This document shows, one piece after another, positions 8,792 to 16,323 of a stretch of DNA of 32,904 bases. Position numbers and translations under genes: made by a program. The stretch spans positions 1-32,904 of the forward strand of contig DUPY01000010.1 of the NCBI GenBank assembly GCA_012838065.1, read 5' to 3'. Every line of letters begins with the position of its first letter. The stretch's first letter is position 1. Below the pieces are notes generated by a model. The model did no database searches and had not been told where the DNA came from. It saw only the letters and a program-made list of their open reading frames with translations. The stretch is from Acholeplasma sp. (GTDB taxonomy: Bacteria > Bacillota_I > Bacilli_A > Acholeplasmatales > Acholeplasmataceae).

Positions 8792-8827
8792 TTTATCGTA
8801 CACAAAACTTAACGACGAGGTGAAAAC

Positions 8828-9931
8828 ATGAGCCTAATTTATTTGATGATCGTCGTCATACAGGCGACGGTTGCTAATATCGCATTCGCAATGTATCACT
8901 TAAAAAATAAGGCAAGATACCCAATGAACTTTGTAGTTGTTTTATTAACACTATCGAGCGCATTGATTATCACGGGTGTATTTTATGCATTGGAAACAAT
9001 GGAAGTATCCACAAGTTTCTATCTTTTAGCGCCCTTTATAACACTTATTTATATTTTTCTATACTTAGCGCTGTTTAATTCAGATACACGCGAAGTTATC
9101 AACATTTATACATTTGCAGGTATTTATACGTTTTCGTTTATTATCATATCGGTGGAAACCGCAGAATTAATTAAGTCCATTGATTTTTATTTAGCGATTT
9201 TAATTGTACACACAATCATGTATTTGTTTGTCGCAATATTTGCTAAAAAGGTTAATCGCCACTTTAAAGCCTTGTTATTAAGTGAAGAAAATACAACAAC
9301 ACATAATATGATGTGGTTATTAGTATCTTTATTTGGTGTAACGATTTGTTTAAATGTCATTTTCTCTCGTGTTGGAACAAGCGTTTCACATGTAATCTTA
9401 ATGTTTATATGGATAGCTGCAGTAACGCTATCTATCAACATATTGAATCACTTAAAAAATGCAAATATTCAACAACGACAGTTGTTAAGTTTAATGCGTT
9501 ATGACACTTTAACAAATACATTAAACCGTGATGCATTGTTTGATGACTTACAAGAATTAGTTGAACGAAAAGAATCGTTTGCTATATTCGCGATTGACTT
9601 AGATGATTTTACATCGGTAAACGATGACTTTGGTCATGAAACTGGCGATACATATTTGGTTAACTTTGTTAAACAATTAAAAGAAATTATTGGTGTGGAT
9701 TCACAACTTTATAGAAGAAGTGGTGATGAATTCATTATTACAACCAATATAAAAAATGCACCTTATTTACTGACGCGCCTACGAAATATTAAGAAGTTAG
9801 ATAATATTAATACTGAGTTTTTAGGCGCTAGCATCGGTGTTGCAAAATATCCTGAAGACAGTGAAAATGTGAAAGAATTATTGCATATCGCAGACCTCGA
9901 TATGTACGAAAATAAAAAGAGAATTAAATAA
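8828..9931 (+). CDS. Membrane diguanylate cyclase (GGDEF domain)
   Basis: A 367-residue membrane protein with about seven hydrophobic helices (residues ~3-210), a short linker and a C-terminal GGDEF domain. The domain shows YDTLTNTLNRDAL at its start, DLDDFTSVNDDFGHETGD with metal and substrate residues, the active-site loop RRSGDEF, SIGVAKYPED and a closing ADLDMYENKK. SGDEF is a permitted variant of GGDEF, so catalysis of 2 GTP to cyclic di-GMP is plausible. The RxxD inhibitory site five residues before the loop is absent (IGVD and one extra residue occur there), so classic product inhibition is not expected. No EAL or HD-GYP partner is nearby. The membrane half does not match a sensor family I can name. 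The start ATG 8828 follows GAGGTG. It lies directly upstream of a two-component pair that has its own promoter. Confidence 0.88.
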   Translation: MSLIYLMIVVIQATVANIAFAMYHLKNKARYPMNFVVVLLTLSSALIITGVFYALETMEVSTSFYLLAPFITLIYIFLYLALFNSDTREVINIYTFAGIYTFSFIIISVETAELIKSIDFYLAILIVHTIMYLFVAIFAKKVNRHFKALLLSEENTTTHNMMWLLVSLFGVTICLNVIFSRVGTSVSHVILMFIWIAAVTLSINILNHLKNANIQQRQLLSLMRYDTLTNTLNRDALFDDLQELVERKESFAIFAIDLDDFTSVNDDFGHETGDTYLVNFVKQLKEIIGVDSQLYRRSGDEFIITTNIKNAPYLLTRLRNIKKLDNINTEFLGASIGVAKYPEDSENVKELLHIADLDMYENKKRIK

Positions 9932-9937
9932 CATAAT

Positions 9938-10049
9938 TTCACATTAAAAAACCATTTACTTCACACATTATTTTGCTATAATAAACGTGCTTCATTTTTC
10001 TCTTGAACCACACTTGTGTGGTATAATAAGTGTGAATTTCACACTTATT
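9938..10049 (+). promoter_or_regulatory. Two-component operon leader: promoter, direct repeats and palindromes
   Basis: The gap before the response regulator is crowded. TTTACT (9955-9960) and TGCTATAAT (ending 9982) form a promoter with 16-bp spacing and an extended -10. TTCACA occurs at 9938-9943 and 9960-9965, 22 bp apart and flanking the -35, as OmpR-family regulators often prefer. Next come a 7-bp-arm palindrome ACCACAC/GTGTGGT (10007-10013, 10016-10022) and a 12-bp-arm palindrome AATAAGTGTGAA/TTCACACTTATT (10025-10036, 10038-10049) followed by six T. A second TATAAT overlaps the first palindrome (10022-10027). Autoregulation by the downstream regulator is the likely role, and the last palindrome could also act as a leader terminator. 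Confidence 0.65.
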
Positions 10050-10072
10050 TTTTTATACTAACGGAGGTTTTT

Positions 10073-10726
10073 ATGAAAATATACTACGTCGAAGATGAAC
10101 AAGATTTATCAGAAATTATTAGAAAGTATTTAACAAGGGAAGGTTTTGATGTTACCGTCTTTTCAAAAGGTAAAGAAGCGATGAAGCATATCAATGATGA
10201 TGTTGATTTATGGATTCTTGATATTATGCTTGCTGATGAGATAAGTGGTTACGATATTATTCGTGCACTTAAAGAACGTGATAGTCAAGCGGCTATCATC
10301 TTTACGTCTGCTCGCGATCAAGACTTGGATAAAATTATTGGTTTAGAACTTGGTAGTGATGATTATCTTGCAAAACCATTTTCACCTAGAGAATTGATTT
10401 TGCGTGTTAAAGCGGTCTTAAAACGTTCACAATTGCCAAAATCAGAAGTTATCGTGCATGATGGCTATCAAATTAATATTACGAAGCGTGAAATTGTTGA
10501 AGGTACAAATCAAATCGAATTAACTAACAAAGAATTTGAATTGTTAATTTTCTTTTTAAACCATATCAATCAAGCATTTGATCGCGAGACGATATTAAAA
10601 CACGTTTGGGGCGATAACTACTATGGTAGTGACCGTGTCGTTGACGACTTATTAAGACGTCTACGTCAAAAAATGCCTAATTTGAAAATTGAAACAATTT
10701 ATGGATACGGGTATCGTTTATTATGA
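10073..10726 (+). CDS. OmpR/PhoB-family response regulator
   Basis: A 217-residue DNA-binding response regulator. The receiver domain (1-~115) has the acidic pocket VEDEQD near residue 6, the phospho-acceptor Asp50 in LDIML, the conserved Thr/Ser region IIFTSA and Lys101 in YLAKPFSP. The C-terminal winged helix (~125-217) has the OmpR-type LTNKEFELL, ETILKHVWG and the recognition segment RVVDDLLRRLRQK, ending in TIYGYGYRL. The start is ATG 10073, preceded by CGGAGG; a longer frame beginning at 10016 would read through the palindromes and is rejected. Its stop overlaps the kinase start by 4 bp, so the two are co-translated. The regulon is unknown; the repeated TTCACA elements upstream are candidate target sites. 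Confidence 0.95.
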   Translation: MKIYYVEDEQDLSEIIRKYLTREGFDVTVFSKGKEAMKHINDDVDLWILDIMLADEISGYDIIRALKERDSQAAIIFTSARDQDLDKIIGLELGSDDYLAKPFSPRELILRVKAVLKRSQLPKSEVIVHDGYQINITKREIVEGTNQIELTNKEFELLIFFLNHINQAFDRETILKHVWGDNYYGSDRVVDDLLRRLRQKMPNLKIETIYGYGYRLL

Positions 10727-12012
10727 TTAAAAGAAGCTTGGGATTACAACTAAATATTGTCTTTTCAATTGTCGTTGTTGTCACAAGTCTTTTTTTTGTT
10801 ATTACAATTAAACGGACGTTTTATAACATTACACTCGAACAAGACCGTTATCAACAACGCGAGTTCTTTGAACAAATTTATGATATGTATTTAAAAGATA
10901 CATTGCATAAAGACCCGATACCAACAAATGAGTATAATGGTCATATTGTTATTATGAAAACGGGAAATGTCATTGACCGGATTTTATTTGATGGCAATGG
11001 CATGCTTACAGAAAGCGAAGCTATTCAAAAAGCTGAAGCGATGTTTGGTTCAATCTATAACTATGCGTATCAAGAAATTAACGACGGCCTACATTATATA
11101 GGAAGAAGTATTAACCAAGGTAGTGTCATTATCTTAACGTTTACGGATGGCAGACATCAAGCAATTTCTAACGCAAACATTTCAAACCGTATGTTATGGG
11201 GCTTTACTGCAATTATGATTTTAGGTAACATCTTTATAATGCTATGGTCAAACTTACTTGTAGAACGTATTAAAATACTTAAAACAGACGTTTTACAATT
11301 AACGAAGAAACATTACAACCATAAAATAAAAATCGATGGCGATGATGAAGTTTCTGATTTAGCGAAATCAATTGAAAACATGCGTCTTGAAATTTTAAAA
11401 AACGAAACTGAAAAACAAGAAATGTTACAAAATGTTAGTCACGATTTTAAGACACCGATTGCCGTAATTCGTTCATATGCTGAAGCTGTACGTGATGGTA
11501 TAAGTGATCCGATTGATTTAAATGTTGTTATTAAGCAAACAGAAATCTTAAGTAACAAAGTTAAACAATTATTAGAACTAAACAAATTAGAATATTTAAA
11601 GAAACAAGAAACATTTGTCGATGTAAATATTAAAAACTTAATAACTCAAATTGTGAATTTACATAAATTCCAAAACATTAAGTTTGAACTTGATTTAGAC
11701 GAAGGTAGTTACTATGGTACAAGCGAAAACTTATACATCGCATTTAGTAACATTATAGATAACGCCTTACGTTATGCAAAATCGGTTATTCGCATTACAT
11801 TTAAAAATAAAAAACTCACCATCTTTAACGACGGTGAGCCTGTAGACCCTAATTATTTAGACAACGCCTTTAAACCTTATCAAAAAGGTCCTAAAGGTGA
11901 AAGTGGATTAGGACTTCATATTGTCTATAAAACACTTAGCCACTTCAATTTAAGTGTTCAAATTGTAAATGAAAAACAGGGCGTAAGTTTTATTATAGAG
12001 CCGAGCTTATAA
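10723..12012 (+). CDS. Sensor histidine kinase
   Basis: A 429-residue membrane histidine kinase, partner of the preceding regulator. One helix at ~7-27 and a second at ~162-182 frame an extracytoplasmic sensor region of about 130 residues. A HAMP-like segment follows (VERIKILKTDVLQL and onwards). The dimerisation helix contains SHDFKTP with the phospho-acceptor His240. The ATPase domain has the N box (NIIDNALRYA), G1 (FNDGEPVDP) and G2 (SGLGLHIVYK). All catalytic motifs are intact. The sensor domain does not resemble a family I can name, so the signal is unknown. The 3' end runs 20 bp into the tail of the opposite-strand HIT gene. Confidence 0.95.
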   Translation: MIKRSLGLQLNIVFSIVVVVTSLFFVITIKRTFYNITLEQDRYQQREFFEQIYDMYLKDTLHKDPIPTNEYNGHIVIMKTGNVIDRILFDGNGMLTESEAIQKAEAMFGSIYNYAYQEINDGLHYIGRSINQGSVIILTFTDGRHQAISNANISNRMLWGFTAIMILGNIFIMLWSNLLVERIKILKTDVLQLTKKHYNHKIKIDGDDEVSDLAKSIENMRLEILKNETEKQEMLQNVSHDFKTPIAVIRSYAEAVRDGISDPIDLNVVIKQTEILSNKVKQLLELNKLEYLKKQETFVDVNIKNLITQIVNLHKFQNIKFELDLDEGSYYGTSENLYIAFSNIIDNALRYAKSVIRITFKNKKLTIFNDGEPVDPNYLDNAFKPYQKGPKGESGLGLHIVYKTLSHFNLSVQIVNEKQGVSFIIEPSL

Positions 12013-12394
12013 CTTCGGCAATGAGCTTCAAATCATCTTTTTCTTTACGAGAATTTACTTGATAATGAAGTTCATCTTTACTGTATCTAGGAACAACATG
12101 TATGTGGAAATGAAAGACGGTTTGTCCAGCAATCTCACCGTTATTGTTTAACAAATTAAACCCTTCAGGTTTAAAGGTTTTTTCAATAGCGTGAGCAACC
12201 TTTTTAGCGACAACAATCAAATGTTGTAAAAGATCATCAGGCATACTTAAAAGATTAGGATAACTTTTCTTTGGTACAACCAATGTGTGACCTTTACTTA
12301 TTTGACTTATGTCTAAAAAGGCGATTGCTAAATGGTCTTCATAAACGATGTGTGCAGGTATTTCCCTTTGGATAATTTTTTCAAAAATTGTCAT
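11993..12394 (-). CDS. HIT-family nucleotide hydrolase
   Basis: A 133-residue histidine-triad protein. The motif HFHIHVVPR gives His95, His97 and His99; the middle/last histidines form the nucleotidyl-enzyme in this superfamily. Earlier conserved elements FEKIIQREIPA, AFLDISQISKGHTLVVPK and NNNGEIAGQTVFHFH match the bacterial HinT-like group, which hydrolyses adenosine phosphoramidates or dinucleotide substrates. I chose ATG at 12394 because GGAGG lies eight bases upstream on that strand; a longer frame to 12460 adds residues unlike the family. Its tail overlaps the histidine kinase end by 20 bp (convergent). It is divergent from the PduL gene. Confidence 0.93.
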   Translation of the reverse strand: MTIFEKIIQREIPAHIVYEDHLAIAFLDISQISKGHTLVVPKKSYPNLLSMPDDLLQHLIVVAKKVAHAIEKTFKPEGFNLLNNNGEIAGQTVFHFHIHVVPRYSKDELHYQVNSRKEKDDLKLIAEVISSAL

Positions 12395-12470
12395 TGTATG
12401 TACCTCCATTTCCTTCATTTTAACACAAAAAAATGTTTGTTCATATAGTAATCTTATCAATAATTAATTG

Positions 12471-12479
12471 TGGTATAAT
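12471..12479 (+). promoter_or_regulatory. Extended -10 promoter of pduL
   Basis: TGGTATAAT is an extended -10 element 29 bp before the start codon of the plus-strand gene. It lies in the divergent gap with the HIT gene. Confidence 0.55.
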
Positions 12480-12507
12480 TGTATTGGAAATTTAGGAGGA
12501 ATGAAAT

Positions 12508-13098
12508 ATGAGAAAAATACCAGTAGGCATTTCAGGAAGACATGCCCATTTAACAAAAGAACATTTAGAAATTTTATTTGGTGAAGGTTATGAACTTACA
12601 CCAATGAAAGACTTAAGCCAACCAGGACAATACGCAGCTGAAGAAAAAATAGATGTTGTAAGTCCACAAGGCAAAGTATTAGCAGGTGTACGTATTTTAG
12701 GACCAGTTCGTAAAGGTACACAAGTAGAAATTTCAAAGAGCGATGCGATTCGTTTTAAATTTGAGGCACCAGTTCGTTCATCAGGCGACATCAAAGGTAG
12801 TGGTCCAGCAAAATTAATCGGACCTAAAGGCGAAGTTGAAGTTTCTGAAGGTGTTATTATTGCCGATAGACACATTCACTTTAACTTAGAAGAAGCTATA
12901 GAATTTGGTGTTAAAGATGGCGATGTTGTAAGTATCGCAATCGATGGTATCAAACCAGGTATTTTAGGAAACGTGTTATGCCGTGTTAACAAAGCTTATG
13001 CATTAGATTGCCACTTGGATACAGACGATGGTGCGGCATTTATGTTAAATACAGGCGATACTGTAACATTAGTTAAAAAATATACAATTAACGAATAA
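12508..13098 (+). CDS. pduL: PduL-type phosphate acyltransferase (phosphotransacylase)
   Basis: PduL-family enzymes move an acyl group between CoA and phosphate, here most likely acetyl-CoA to acetyl-phosphate for ATP generation with acetate kinase. The 196-residue length fits. Two beta-barrel domains carry the metal-binding histidines: RHAHL (His12, His14), ADRHIHF (His122, His124) and CHLDTDDGAAF (His169). The last motif deviates from the usual DTDEANA. It is not associated with microcompartment shell genes, and no encapsulation peptide precedes the first domain, so it is probably a cytosolic housekeeping transacetylase. The start has GGAGG upstream and the gene ends at a strong terminator. 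The acyl chain preference is not visible from sequence. Confidence 0.9.
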   Translation: MRKIPVGISGRHAHLTKEHLEILFGEGYELTPMKDLSQPGQYAAEEKIDVVSPQGKVLAGVRILGPVRKGTQVEISKSDAIRFKFEAPVRSSGDIKGSGPAKLIGPKGEVEVSEGVIIADRHIHFNLEEAIEFGVKDGDVVSIAIDGIKPGILGNVLCRVNKAYALDCHLDTDDGAAFMLNTGDTVTLVKKYTINE

Positions 13099-13120
13099 AA
13101 AGCCGTAGCTGGCTTTTTTT
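13097..13120 (+). terminator. Intrinsic terminator after pduL
   Basis: AAAAAGCC (13097-13104) pairs with GGCTTTTT (13111-13118) around GTAGCT, leading into seven T. It overlaps the pduL stop codon region. Confidence 0.85.
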
Positions 13121-13140
13121 ACCTGAAAGGGGCGCTTAAA

Positions 13141-14346
13141 ATGGACGTATTAGATAGAAAAAAAGTATTTAGAGATCCTATTTATGGTTATATTCATGTT
13201 GGTTATGACATCATAAAAGATTTAATTGATACACCAGCATTTCAACGCTTAAGACGAATTAAACAACTATCGGGTGTGCAAATGGTTTTTCATGGCGCAG
13301 AGCACTCGAGATTTTCACACAGCCTAGGTGTTTATGAAGTTGCTAATCGTTTTTTAGAAATTCCGGATATTAAACATACTTTAAGCGAAAGGGAACAACT
13401 CTTATTTTTAACCGCGGCATTATTACATGATATCGGTCACGGAGCATATTCTCATGCGTTTGAAGATGTGTTTTTAGTAAACCACGAAAAAATCGGTGCC
13501 AGCATCATTGTTGAAAATAAAGAAATTCGTGAAATATTAAATCGTGTGGATGATGATTTTGCTAAAGATGTTGCAAGTATTATTTTAAAAAAAGGTAAAT
13601 TTAAAATTATAGAGCAATTAATCTCAAGTCAACTTGATGTTGACCGTATGGATTATTTAAGTCGTGATGCATACTTTACAGGTGCCGCTTACGGTAAAAT
13701 TGATGTTGACCGCTTAACACGTGTATTAAGAATTAAAGATGGTAGGGTCGTCTTTAAATTAAGTGGTATTCATGCAATTGAAAACTATTTAATTTCAAGA
13801 TATCATATGTACTGGCAAGTATATTTTCATCCAGTAGCTCGAAGTTATGAAGTTATTTTAGAAAAGATTTATTTACGTATCCGCAATTTATTAAATGAAA
13901 ACTACGCATTCAATAGTTATGTTGAACCACTTAGACGCTTAATGGAAGATCCTACGGACTTAGAAGCATACTTAGAAATCGATGATTTTTATATTAATGG
14001 ACTTATTAAAAGTTTCTTAAAGACAGAAGATTCAATATTACGCATACTAGCAGATGATTTCATGAATCGTCATATTTGGGAATACATCAACGAAACAAAT
14101 GAACACAAAGATGAAATCAACCATATCAAACAAACAATGTCGGATGAAGAACTTAAGTATTTTACATCATCACGTACCGTACATGAAAGTACATATAAAG
14201 ATGAAACAAGCAATTTAGGTGAGAATATATACATTCTTTTAGAAAACGATGAAATTTCAACGCTCAAACAACAATCAAAAATTATTGAAAGTTTATCTTA
14301 TAGCGGTATGAAAAGCGATCCTAAATTTTTCTATCGTAAAAAATGA
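13141..14346 (+). CDS. HD-domain phosphohydrolase, YwfO-like
   Basis: A 401-residue HD-superfamily metal-dependent phosphohydrolase like Bacillus YwfO and related dGTPase-like proteins. The N-terminus DRKKVFRDPIYGYI is characteristic. The HD motif residues are His60 (FSHSLGVY), His96-Asp97 (LLHDIGHGAYSH), and the distal Asp in QLDVDRMDYLSRD at ~166. The C-terminal ~180 residues are helical and family-specific. The substrate in this subfamily is not settled: (d)NTP hydrolysis is the usual suggestion. The start ATG 13141 has AAAGGGGCG upstream. Its stop codon overlaps the rnmV start (ATGA at 14343-14346), so the two are an operon. Confidence 0.9.
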   Translation: MDVLDRKKVFRDPIYGYIHVGYDIIKDLIDTPAFQRLRRIKQLSGVQMVFHGAEHSRFSHSLGVYEVANRFLEIPDIKHTLSEREQLLFLTAALLHDIGHGAYSHAFEDVFLVNHEKIGASIIVENKEIREILNRVDDDFAKDVASIILKKGKFKIIEQLISSQLDVDRMDYLSRDAYFTGAAYGKIDVDRLTRVLRIKDGRVVFKLSGIHAIENYLISRYHMYWQVYFHPVARSYEVILEKIYLRIRNLLNENYAFNSYVEPLRRLMEDPTDLEAYLEIDDFYINGLIKSFLKTEDSILRILADDFMNRHIWEYINETNEHKDEINHIKQTMSDEELKYFTSSRTVHESTYKDETSNLGENIYILLENDEISTLKQQSKIIESLSYSGMKSDPKFFYRKK

Positions 14347-14882
14347 AACAAATTTTTATTGTTGAAGGTATCCATGATGTGGACCGATTAAAGAAATATA
14401 ACCCAACACTTCATGTTGTAAGTGTGAATGGAAGTGCGATAGATCCAAGCACTTTAGAATACTTAGAAAAAATTAGCGAAACACACCAAATGATTTTATG
14501 TTTAGACCCGGACCATGCAGGCGAACGTATACGTAGAATACTATCTAAAAAATTAAAAAATGTTGCTCATGTTTTTTTACCAAAAGAAAAAGCGGTCAGT
14601 TCAAATGGTAAAAAGATTGGTTTTGAACACGTTACAGATGATACACTTATTGAAGCACTTAGCCATATTCAAGTTGAATCAAACGAACCAAGCGATGAAA
14701 TAACCGATATTTTTTTACATGAAGTAGGCTTAACTGGTTCAACTAAATCTCGTAGTTTGCGAGAAAAACTAAGTAAATACTTTAATCTAGGTCATGTTAA
14801 CGGAAAACAGTTAAAGGTACGATTAAATAGTTTTAATATTACAAAAGAAGATATTTTAAAAGTATTAGAATGCGATGAATGA
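14343..14882 (+). CDS. rnmV: Ribonuclease M5
   Basis: RNase M5 performs the final maturation cut of 5S rRNA precursors. The 179-residue protein has an N-terminal Toprim domain with Glu8 (IVEGIHD) and Asp55/Asp57 (LCLDPDHAGE), the family signature NGSAI, and HVFLPK followed by GFEHV. The C-terminal domain (~110-179), with TKSRSLREKLSK, matches the M5 tail that contacts ribosomal protein L18/5S precursor. Being directly upstream of ksgA, as in Bacillus, strengthens the call. It overlaps the HD gene by 4 bp. A perfect palindromic terminator includes its stop codon. Confidence 0.95.
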   Translation: MKQIFIVEGIHDVDRLKKYNPTLHVVSVNGSAIDPSTLEYLEKISETHQMILCLDPDHAGERIRRILSKKLKNVAHVFLPKEKAVSSNGKKIGFEHVTDDTLIEALSHIQVESNEPSDEITDIFLHEVGLTGSTKSRSLREKLSKYFNLGHVNGKQLKVRLNSFNITKEDILKVLECDE

Positions 14883-14897
14883 TTCATCGTATTTTTT
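14873..14897 (+). terminator. Terminator overlapping rnmV stop codon
   Basis: CGATGAAT (14873-14880) and ATTCATCG (14882-14889) are perfect complements around one base, followed by TATTTTTT. The TGA stop at 14880-14882 lies in the centre. A one-base centre means the real loop opens by a few pairs. Confidence 0.75.
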
Positions 14898-14964
14898 ATG
14901 GCGAATACTAACATAAATAACTATTTTATGGTATAGTATTAATGTTAAAAAAAGGGTGAATGTT

Positions 14965-15741
14965 ATGCATCAAGCAAAAAAGAAATTTGGTCAAAATTTT
15001 TTAAAAGACCATAACTTACTAAAAAAAATTGTAAGTAGTGCAAAAATCGAAGGACTCGATGTTATTGAGGTAGGACCTGGCATGGGTGCATTAACTCAAT
15101 TTTTAGTCTTAAACGCACGTACAGTTACAGCTTATGAAATTGATACATCACTAAAACCTATCTTAGCGAAATTTGAAAATAATCATCCAAACCTAAAAAT
15201 TATCTATGGCGATTTTTTAGATATGGAAATACCAAATGGGACATTTCACTTAGTTGCAAACATTCCATACTACATAACATCATCCATTATTTTTAAATTT
15301 ATTGAATTACCACAAATGAAATCAGCCACGATTATGATCCAAAAAGAAGTCGCTGATCGAATTAACGCGAAACCGAATTCTAAACAATATAATGCACTAT
15401 CGATTATCTTACAATACTACTGTCATGTAAAAAAAGTGATGGACGTGCCTCGTCATATGTTTACACCAAAACCTAATGTCGATAGCGTTGTTATAAGATT
15501 AGAAAAATATGATACACGACCGCTAAATAATGAACAAGAGTTATACTTTATAGAACTTATAAAGCATGCTTTTAAGCAAAAACGTAAAACGCTTATCAAT
15601 AATTTATATGAAGCATATGGCATTGATAAGGAAGTATTAATTACCTATTTAAAAACATTTGGTTTAGATGAGAAAATTAGAGCAGAAGCCATTGATGTTC
15701 AAACATTTATAGAAATGGCAAAAAAACCCATAAATAAGTAA
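14965..15741 (+). CDS. rsmA: 16S rRNA dimethyladenosine transferase
   Basis: RsmA (KsgA) dimethylates two adjacent adenines in helix 45 of 16S rRNA late in 30S assembly, using SAM. The 258-residue protein begins with the typical KKKFGQNFLKDHNLL. Motif I is EVGPGMGALT (~35-44) and motif IV is NIPYYITSSI from Asn99. The C-terminal part has MFTPKPNVDSVVI and FKQKRKTLINN, both conserved. The start is ATG 14965, spaced correctly from AGGGTG; an in-frame GTG at 14956 lies inside that site. It follows rnmV as in Bacillus, but has its own extended -10 (TGGTATAGT ending 14937) and terminator. Loss of this enzyme gives kasugamycin resistance in bacteria generally. Confidence 0.97.
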   Translation: MHQAKKKFGQNFLKDHNLLKKIVSSAKIEGLDVIEVGPGMGALTQFLVLNARTVTAYEIDTSLKPILAKFENNHPNLKIIYGDFLDMEIPNGTFHLVANIPYYITSSIIFKFIELPQMKSATIMIQKEVADRINAKPNSKQYNALSIILQYYCHVKKVMDVPRHMFTPKPNVDSVVIRLEKYDTRPLNNEQELYFIELIKHAFKQKRKTLINNLYEAYGIDKEVLITYLKTFGLDEKIRAEAIDVQTFIEMAKKPINK

Positions 15742-15754
15742 AAAACGCTTAATC

Positions 15755-15788
15755 AAACGCTTACATTTGTAAAAATGAGCGTTTTTTT
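15755..15788 (+). terminator. Intrinsic terminator after rsmA
   Basis: AAACGCT (15755-15761) pairs with AGCGTTT (15778-15784), extended inward by CATTT/AAATG with a two-base bulge, and followed by T7. A second CGCTT at 15746-15750 could compete with the 5' arm. Confidence 0.8.
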
Positions 15789-15829
15789 GTGTTTTTTGGC
15801 ACTTTTTTCATTAAAAGTAAAGCGTTTTC

Positions 15830-15858
15830 TTTAAAATAACTCTAAGTTATGTTATAAT
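15830..15858 (+). promoter_or_regulatory. spoVG promoter with inverted repeat in spacer
   Basis: TTTAAA (15830-15835) and TGTTATAAT (TATAAT 15853-15858) have 17-bp spacing. ATAACT (15836-15841) and AGTTAT (15845-15850) form an inverted repeat around CTA inside the spacer, a possible operator. Confidence 0.6.
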
Positions 15859-15895
15859 TTTAATAAAGATTAATCATATAAAACCGGAGGGCAAA

Positions 15896-16171
15896 ATGAA
15901 AATTACAGACGTCAGAGTTAAACATGTTGAAAGTGATTCAAGATTACGTGGGGTGGCTACAATAACATTTGATGACAGTTTCGTTGTTCATGATATTCGT
16001 ATTATTGAAGGCGAAAACGGATTATTTGTTGCAATGCCAAGCAAAAAAACTGCCAGCGGCGGTTTTAGAGATATTGCACATCCAATTCATGGGGATATGC
16101 GGAAGATGATTGAAGATGCTATCGTAGAGGCGTATAATCAATTAGACAAAGAAGCTCCAACAGAAGAATAA
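15896..16171 (+). CDS. spoVG: SpoVG-family nucleic-acid-binding regulator
   Basis: A 91-residue SpoVG protein. It matches the family along its whole length: KITDVRVKHV, then VATITFDDSFVVHDIR, NGLFVAMPSKKT and FRDIAHPIH. SpoVG is a small DNA/RNA-binding regulator first found in Bacillus sporulation, yet conserved in non-spore formers where it affects envelope, virulence or cell-division genes. No sporulation gene is in the window, so a general regulatory role is more likely here. GGAGG lies six bases upstream of ATG 15896. The gene is flanked by its own promoter and a long terminator, so it is monocistronic. Its place after rsmA and before prs-pth-mfd follows Bacillus gene order. Confidence 0.97.
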   Translation: MKITDVRVKHVESDSRLRGVATITFDDSFVVHDIRIIEGENGLFVAMPSKKTASGGFRDIAHPIHGDMRKMIEDAIVEAYNQLDKEAPTEE

Positions 16172-16179
16172 TAAAGACA

Positions 16180-16231
16180 AAAGGACGTATCAGATACTTA
16201 AGATAAGTAAGGGGACTACGTCCTTTTTTTG
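16180..16231 (+). terminator. Branched-loop terminator after spoVG
   Basis: AAAGGACGTA (16180-16189) pairs perfectly with TACGTCCTTT (16217-16226), followed by T-rich DNA. The 27-nt loop contains its own hairpin, TACTTA/TAAGTA. Terminators with such a long structured loop are uncommon. Confidence 0.85.
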
Positions 16232-16323
16232 TATTTATGTAAAATGTTGTCTATACCTTTAAAGTTTACTTAAAAAGTGTTATAATTTAAAATGTAAACG
16301 CGAAGGATAGGAGATTTAATCTT

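Noticed and set aside
10016-10072. Upstream extension of the response regulator reading frame
   Set aside because: It would translate the palindromic leader; CGGAGG places the start at 10073 and the receiver domain begins there.
12588-12875. Reverse-strand open frame opposite pduL
   Set aside because: No ribosome binding site or recognisable domain; it shadows a well-supported gene.
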